Assembly (NCBI GenBank): GCA_022822665.1
Contig: JAJEAR010000070.1
Location: 62,001 to 126,000 of the forward strand
Direction: 5' to 3'
Origin: Alphaproteobacteria bacterium
GTDB taxonomy: Bacteria; Pseudomonadota; Alphaproteobacteria; Thalassobaculales; Thalassobaculaceae
Length of the DNA stretch: 64,000 nt
The notes beneath the pieces were generated by a model. The model saw nothing but the letters and a program-made list of their open reading frames with translations. It was not told the DNA's origin and did no database searches. Position numbers and translations under genes: made by a program. Below are positions 59,509 through 64,000 of the stretch, one piece after another. Within the stretch, counting starts at the first letter, position 1. Each line of letters opens with the position of its first letter.

Positions 59509-61632
59509 GTGCCCGACCTGTCCGCGCTGCTCTCACCGCGGTCCGTGGCGCTGATCGGCGCCTCGCCCGACACCGGCACCCTGCGCGGGCGGATCATGCA
59601 CATCCTTGCGCGGCACGAATTTGCCGGCCGGCTCCACCCGGTCAGCCGCTCGCACGACACCATCATGGGACGCGCGGCATTCACGACCATTGCCGACGTG
59701 CCCGGCCCGGTCGATCTCGCCGTCATCGTCATTCCCGCGGCCCACGTGCCGGGCGTGCTGCGCGAGTGTGCAAGTGCCGGTGTCCGGGCCGCACTCGTCC
59801 TGGCGTCCGGTTTCGCCGAGGAACCGTCGGAGGAAGGCCGCGACCTGCAGGGCGAGATCCGGGAGATCAGCGAACAGACCGGCCTCATCGTCGCCGGACC
59901 GAACTCCGAGGGGCTGGCGGTGTTCGAGCTTGGCCTTGCCGCCACCTTCAGTCCGGCTCTGGACGGTGACGGGCTGGTCCTGGTGCCTGACGCCGGGCCG
60001 CCGGGCCGAATCGCGGCCGTGGCCCAGAGCGGCGGCATGGGGTTCGCGTTCTTCGATCGCGGGCGGAGAAAGGGCCTGCGGTTCAGCCACGTCATGACCA
60101 CCGGAAACGAGGCCTGCCTCGAGAGCCTCGACGTGGTCGAATACCTCGTTGACAGCGATGGCGCTGACGTCTTCCTGCTGTTCATGGAGGACGTGAAGAC
60201 GCCGTCGCGCCTCGCGTCGGTCGCGGCGCGGGCGCTGCGCGCGGGCAAGCCGCTCATCGTCGCCAAGATCGGCCGGTCGGAAGCGGCGGCCCGGGCGGCG
60301 GCGTCACACACCGCCTCGCTTGCCGGTTCGCATGACATCTACCAGGCCATATTCCGCCGCCACGGCGTGATCGAGGGACGCGACCTCGACCAGATGCTCG
60401 ACATTGCCGCCGGCTTTGCCGCCTTCGGCGACCGGCCGCCCGCGGGCCGGAACGTGGCGATCTTCACCGGGTCCGGCGGTGCAGGCGGCTGGCTTGCCGA
60501 CGCCTGCGTCGATGCCGGCCTGGAGGTACCCGTGCTCGATGACGAGACGCGGGCACGGATCGACGTCCACCTGCCACCCTATGGCACATCGCAGAACCCG
60601 GTGGACGGGACCGCGGGCGTGATCCGGCAACTCGGCTATGCCCGTATTGCCCGGATGATCGCGTCGTCCGCGCGCGTCGACGCGATACTGCTGATAACCT
60701 CGGCCCGCAATCCCCACTCGCTGGTCTCCGAAGCCGAAGCGCTCGCCGGGTACGCGGCAGAGACCACCAAGCCGGTAATCGCCTGGAGCTATACCCTGCC
60801 GCATCCCGATGCCGTGCGAACGCTGGCGCGGGCCGGATTGCCGCTCGTCACCGAGATGCGCAACGCCCCTGCCGCCATCGCGGCGCTCGAGACCCACGCG
60901 CGGGCCCGCGACCGGGCGCTCGCCGCTCCCGCCGGCTCCTGCCGGCCGGTGGCCCCGGCGGTCGGCTCCGCGCTGGCCGGGACACCGCGGGTGGTTCCCG
61001 AGGTCGAGGCGATGTCGATCCTCTCCGAAGCCGGGTTTTCGCTCGAGCCGGGCCGGCTCGCCGCCGATGCCGACGAGGCCGCACGCGCTGCCGGCCTCAT
61101 CGGGGGAGCCGTCGCGCTCAAGATCCAGTCCCCCGACATCCCGCACAAGTCGGCGGCCGGCGGCGTGGTTCTCGGGTGTGGGACACGCGAAGAGGTGCGG
61201 GCGGGCTTCGGGACTATCATCGACCGGGTCTCGCAGCATCATCCGGATGCCCGCATCCAGGGCATCCTGGTACAGCCGATGGCCCCGCCGGGGCTCGAGA
61301 TGATCCTCGGGATCGAGAACAGCTCCGGGTTCGGGCCGATGGTACTGGTCGGTTTCGGTGGCATCGCGGTCGAGACCGGCCGGGACGTGGCGCTTGTCGC
61401 CGCACCGCTCGATGGAGCGGATGCCGCCGCATCACTTGACCGGCTCAGGGGAGCCGCAGTGCTGGACCCGTCCCGGCATGACCTCGACGCCCTGTGCGCG
61501 CTCATGTGCGAACTCGGGCGGTTCGCGGTCGCGGTCGGAGATCATCTCGCCGAAGTCGACCTCAACCCGGTGCTTGTCCACCCGCCGGGTTCGGGAGTAT
61601 CGATCGTCGACGCCCTGATGGTCACTCGATGA
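59509..61632 (+). CDS. NDP-forming acyl-CoA ligase (acetate-CoA ligase family)
   Basis: A 707-residue protein with the fused alpha-beta arrangement of ADP-forming acyl-CoA synthetases. The CoA-binding domain (about 1-130) opens SPRSVALIGASPDTG, and the ligase domain carries the phosphorylated H267 in ASHTASLAG. A C-terminal ATP-grasp domain (about 480-707) has GGAVALKIQSPDIPHKSAAGGV. Such enzymes form or cleave acyl-CoA with reversible ATP synthesis. The GTG at 59509, 7 bases after GGGAG, gives the family N-terminus; the frame continues far upstream inside the dehydrogenase gene and should not be used. Confidence 0.92.
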   Translation: MPDLSALLSPRSVALIGASPDTGTLRGRIMHILARHEFAGRLHPVSRSHDTIMGRAAFTTIADVPGPVDLAVIVIPAAHVPGVLRECASAGVRAALVLASGFAEEPSEEGRDLQGEIREISEQTGLIVAGPNSEGLAVFELGLAATFSPALDGDGLVLVPDAGPPGRIAAVAQSGGMGFAFFDRGRRKGLRFSHVMTTGNEACLESLDVVEYLVDSDGADVFLLFMEDVKTPSRLASVAARALRAGKPLIVAKIGRSEAAARAAASHTASLAGSHDIYQAIFRRHGVIEGRDLDQMLDIAAGFAAFGDRPPAGRNVAIFTGSGGAGGWLADACVDAGLEVPVLDDETRARIDVHLPPYGTSQNPVDGTAGVIRQLGYARIARMIASSARVDAILLITSARNPHSLVSEAEALAGYAAETTKPVIAWSYTLPHPDAVRTLARAGLPLVTEMRNAPAAIAALETHARARDRALAAPAGSCRPVAPAVGSALAGTPRVVPEVEAMSILSEAGFSLEPGRLAADADEAARAAGLIGGAVALKIQSPDIPHKSAAGGVVLGCGTREEVRAGFGTIIDRVSQHHPDARIQGILVQPMAPPGLEMILGIENSSGFGPMVLVGFGGIAVETGRDVALVAAPLDGADAAASLDRLRGAAVLDPSRHDLDALCALMCELGRFAVAVGDHLAEVDLNPVLVHPPGSGVSIVDALMVTR

Positions 61633-61664
61633 CGTCGACGCAGGGAGTTTCACGGAGGGTTCAG

Positions 61665-62465
61665 ATGACAGGGTTTCCCGGGTTTGCCGACATCGGCGTG
61701 ACCACCGAGGGTCATGTCGCAACCATCGAGATCCAGCGACCGCCCCATAATTTCTTCGACTACGCCCTGATCCAGCAGATCGCGGATGCGATGGACATCA
61801 TCGACGGTGATCCGCTGCTGCGCTGTGCGGTGCTGTGCTCTGCCGGCAAGTCGTTCTGCGCGGGGGCGAACTTCGGTTCCGACGGATCGAGTTCATCGAG
61901 CCGGTCCGAAAACGGCGACGGGGTTCGCGCACCGCATCTCTACCTCGAGGCGGTCCGGCTGTTCGGGGCAAGAACGCCCATTGTCGGAGCCATCCAGGGG
62001 GCGGCGATCGGCGGGGGTCTCGGCCTGGCGCTGGTTCCCGATTTCCGGGTGGCGGCGCCGGAGGCGCGGTTCTCCGCCAATTTCACCCGGCTCGGGTTTC
62101 ATCCCGGGTTCGGCCTGACCCATACCCTGCCGGCGCTGATCGGCCAGCAGCGGGCCTGCCTGATGTTCTACACCAGCCGCCGAATCAAGGGCGAGGAGGC
62201 GGTCGAATGGGGGCTGGCCGACGTGCTGGCGCCACTTGACGGGGTCCGTTCAACCGCGCAGGCGCTGGCAGCAGAAATCGCTGAGAACTCGCCGCTGGGC
62301 GTGGTCGAGACCCGGGCGACCATGCGCGCGGGCCTTGCGGACCGCGTACGCGAGACCACCGATCACGAACTCGTGATCCAGAACCGGTTGCGCCAGACCG
62401 AGGACTTCCGGGAAGGCGTGCGGGCGATGGCCGAGCGCCGTGTCCCGGAGTTCCGCGGGGCCTGA
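61665..62465 (+). CDS. Crotonase-fold protein lacking both hydratase glutamates
   Basis: A 266-residue enoyl-CoA hydratase/isomerase-family protein. The CoA-binding and oxyanion-hole segments SFCAGANF and AAIGGGLGLALVPD are present, but the catalytic glutamates of true hydratases are replaced by G120 (GGGLG, hydratases GGGxE) and F140 (ANFTRLG, hydratases QPE). It is therefore unlikely to hydrate enoyl-CoA and may catalyse isomerisation, C-C cleavage or hydrolysis. The start at 61665 follows GGAGGG; an ATG at 61629 overlaps the preceding stop but has no ribosome site. Last gene of the plus-strand CoA module. Confidence 0.88.
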   Translation: MTGFPGFADIGVTTEGHVATIEIQRPPHNFFDYALIQQIADAMDIIDGDPLLRCAVLCSAGKSFCAGANFGSDGSSSSSRSENGDGVRAPHLYLEAVRLFGARTPIVGAIQGAAIGGGLGLALVPDFRVAAPEARFSANFTRLGFHPGFGLTHTLPALIGQQRACLMFYTSRRIKGEEAVEWGLADVLAPLDGVRSTAQALAAEIAENSPLGVVETRATMRAGLADRVRETTDHELVIQNRLRQTEDFREGVRAMAERRVPEFRGA

Positions 62466-62470
62466 CCGGC

Positions 62471-63847
62471 TCAGAGCTCTCCGTCGCGGCGCAGCATCCG
62501 CAGCGATTCCCGGAACGCGTCGGCAGTGAATTCGAGGTCGTCGCGGGTATGGGTTGCCGAAAGCAGGCAGCCCGGTGCGTTCGACAGGTCGACACCGTTG
62601 ACCGCCATGGCGAGCCTCAGCTTCATCACCTGCTGCCTGTTCCGCTTCTTCAGCTTCTCGTAGGGGATCAGGGACGGATCGATGTTCCCGGGCGTGACCG
62701 GGTCCCGATCGGGATTCATGTAGAGCTGGACGCCGGAAAAGGTCCCGTAGGCGGCCCAGGCAACGTTCTCCTCGGCCAGGACCTCGTTGAAACGCTCACG
62801 CAACCAGGCCGCGGACGCGTTCGCCTTCTCGCAGGCGTCGCCGGCCTCGATGATCCTGAGCGCGGTCAGTCCGGCGGTGGCCGAGACGGGATTGGCGTTG
62901 AAGGTTCCCGGGTGATCGATCTTCTCGCGCCCGGCCTCCGCCGAGCGGTCGAAATCCAGGTGATCGAGGATCTCCCTGCGACCGGCAACGGCGCCGCCAG
63001 GCAGACCGCCGGCGAGGATCTTCGCCATGGTGGTCAGGTCAGGGGTCACACCGTAGGCCTGCTGGGCGCCGCCGGGGCTGCAGCGGAACCCGGTGACGAC
63101 CTCGTCGAAGATCAGCAGTGCGCCGTGGCGCGCGGTCAGCTCGCGCAGGCCCGAGCTGAACGCGGCATCCATCGGCACGATGCCGAACGAGGCGCCGGTC
63201 GGCTCGCAGATCACCGCCGCGATGTCGTTGTCGTTCTCCAGGATCGAGCGAACGTCGTCGAGGTCCTGGGGAGACGCGAGCACGATGTGTTTCGCGACCG
63301 GTTCGAGCACGCCCACCGTCGCGGTGCCGTCAAAGTGGCTCGAGAAACCCGCGGTCATGTGGTCGTGCCAGCCGTGAAAATGGGTGCGGAACCGGATGAC
63401 CTTGTTGCGTCCGGTATGGGCCCGGGCGAGCCGCAGCGCCATCAGGGTGGCCTCCGTGCCCGACGAGGTGAACCGGACCCGCTCGGCCGAGGGAACCATC
63501 CTGATCACCTGCTGCGCCCAGGCGACCTCGCGGGGATGGTTGGCGCCGAACTGGGTGCCTGCTGCCATCGCGTCGTTGACCGCCGAGGTGACCTCGGGAT
63601 CGCAGTGTCCGAGCAGCAGTGCGCCGTGGCCGCCGAAGTAGTCGACGTACCGGTTGCCGTCGACATCCCACTTGTGCGGGCCGGCCGCGTGCTCGATGTA
63701 GAGGGCATACGGTTTCAGGTAGCGCGAATCATGCGCGATGCCGCTGGGCAGCAGCTCGGCCGCCTCTGCGGCCAGGGTTCCGGACCCGGGTGTCTTCTCC
63801 CGGTAGGCGCTTACGATCTGGGAATTGGACAGGAAGGTGTCCGGCAT
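62471..63847 (-). CDS. Class III aminotransferase, glutamate-1-semialdehyde aminomutase-like
   Basis: A 458-residue PLP enzyme. The Schiff-base lysine is K276 (TTMAKILAGGLPGGA) and D248 (IFDEVVTGFR) interacts with the pyridine nitrogen. The N-terminus (IAHDSRYLKPYALYIEHAAGPHKWDVDGNRYVDYFGGHGALLLGH) is of HemL type. The protein is somewhat longer than HemL and ends with an extra helical segment, so it is probably not the tetrapyrrole enzyme but one of the catabolic omega-aminotransferase-like relatives. The start at 63847 is followed upstream by 153 bases of apparent regulatory DNA. Convergent with the preceding crotonase gene (5-base gap). Confidence 0.9.
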   Translation of the reverse strand: MPDTFLSNSQIVSAYREKTPGSGTLAAEAAELLPSGIAHDSRYLKPYALYIEHAAGPHKWDVDGNRYVDYFGGHGALLLGHCDPEVTSAVNDAMAAGTQFGANHPREVAWAQQVIRMVPSAERVRFTSSGTEATLMALRLARAHTGRNKVIRFRTHFHGWHDHMTAGFSSHFDGTATVGVLEPVAKHIVLASPQDLDDVRSILENDNDIAAVICEPTGASFGIVPMDAAFSSGLRELTARHGALLIFDEVVTGFRCSPGGAQQAYGVTPDLTTMAKILAGGLPGGAVAGRREILDHLDFDRSAEAGREKIDHPGTFNANPVSATAGLTALRIIEAGDACEKANASAAWLRERFNEVLAEENVAWAAYGTFSGVQLYMNPDRDPVTPGNIDPSLIPYEKLKKRNRQQVMKLRLAMAVNGVDLSNAPGCLLSATHTRDDLEFTADAFRESLRMLRRDGEL

Positions 63848-63907
63848 GACGGCTGCTCCGGCTGGGTGCGGGAGCGCGCAGGGTAGCCGATACGCACCCG
63901 TGGCGCC

Positions 63908-63919
63908 ATGACTTGTCAT
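63908..63919. promoter_or_regulatory. Palindrome, possible operator upstream of the aminotransferase
   Basis: ATGAC-TT-GTCAT is a perfect 5-2-5 palindrome about 61 bases upstream of the aminotransferase start. Sites of this shape are bound by GntR-type regulators. No regulator gene is in the window. Confidence 0.3.
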
Positions 63920-64000
63920 CGGACCTGTCCGGCAACACAGGTGCTCTTCCCCTGGCGTCGTCGTGCCGGCCGACGCTCCTGTCGGCAACGGGACGGCTGT

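Noticed and set aside
62471-63847. Aminotransferase as HemL of tetrapyrrole synthesis
   Set aside because: Extra length, different ending and catabolic surroundings; Alphaproteobacteria generally make aminolevulinate by HemA (ALA synthase).

Overview
The window is a G+C-rich (roughly two-thirds G+C by eye) chromosomal segment of an alphaproteobacterium. The taxon call rests on the left edge, where an isoaspartate-methyltransferase-like gene, tolC and the start of a PopZ/DUF2497 gene lie in the order known from Alphaproteobacteria. Nearly all sequence is coding, with frequent 4-base start/stop overlaps (ATGA or GTGA). I see no rRNA, tRNA, CRISPR array, phage or intact insertion sequence.

Layout. 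(1) 1-5269, minus: popZ (cut by the window edge), tolC, Pcm-like gene, acyl-CoA ligase, surE. (2) 5496-8123, plus: two short-chain dehydrogenases and an ACAD10-type phosphotransferase. (3) 8313-21245, minus: a catabolic cluster with a TonB-dependent receptor, three acyl-CoA dehydrogenases, thiolase, FadB-type enzyme, two esterase/hydrolases and a luciferase-like flavin oxidoreductase. It reads as uptake, oxygenation, hydrolysis and beta-oxidation of a hydrophobic substrate. (4) 21382-27379, plus: ogt, an M20 amidohydrolase, a three-subunit molybdenum hydroxylase and a MoaD/ThiS-like protein. (5) 27380-28725: the largest gene-poor stretch, with an 80-base A+T-rich island and a GNAT-acetyltransferase remnant.

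(6) 28726-45008, minus: a nine-gene export/import block made of two RND pumps with their adaptors, an MlrC-type M81 metallopeptidase whose start overlaps the stop of the second pump, and a complete dipeptide-type ABC importer. A strong hairpin separates the binding-protein gene from the permeases. (7) 45232-48279, minus: TauE/SafE exporter, acyl-CoA ligase, class II aldolase. (8) 48383-57172: a crotonase, an aldo/keto reductase on the opposite strand, arsC, then a plus-strand hydroxyacid/lactone module (2-hydroxyacid dehydrogenase, lambda-crystallin-type dehydrogenase, SDR, carboxymuconolactone-decarboxylase-like protein, two tandem SMP-30 lactonases) and cinA. (9) 57254-62465, plus: a second CoA-dependent module with two acyl-CoA dehydrogenases, an NDP-forming acyl-CoA ligase and a crotonase lacking both usual catalytic glutamates. 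A class III aminotransferase (62471-63847, minus) closes the window.

The whole suggests a metabolically versatile heterotroph living on lipids, cyclic or ester compounds and small peptides. The most unusual features are the pump-peptidase-importer block (6) and module (9). Promoters and hairpins were found by eye and are hypotheses; product names come from motifs and family resemblance only.
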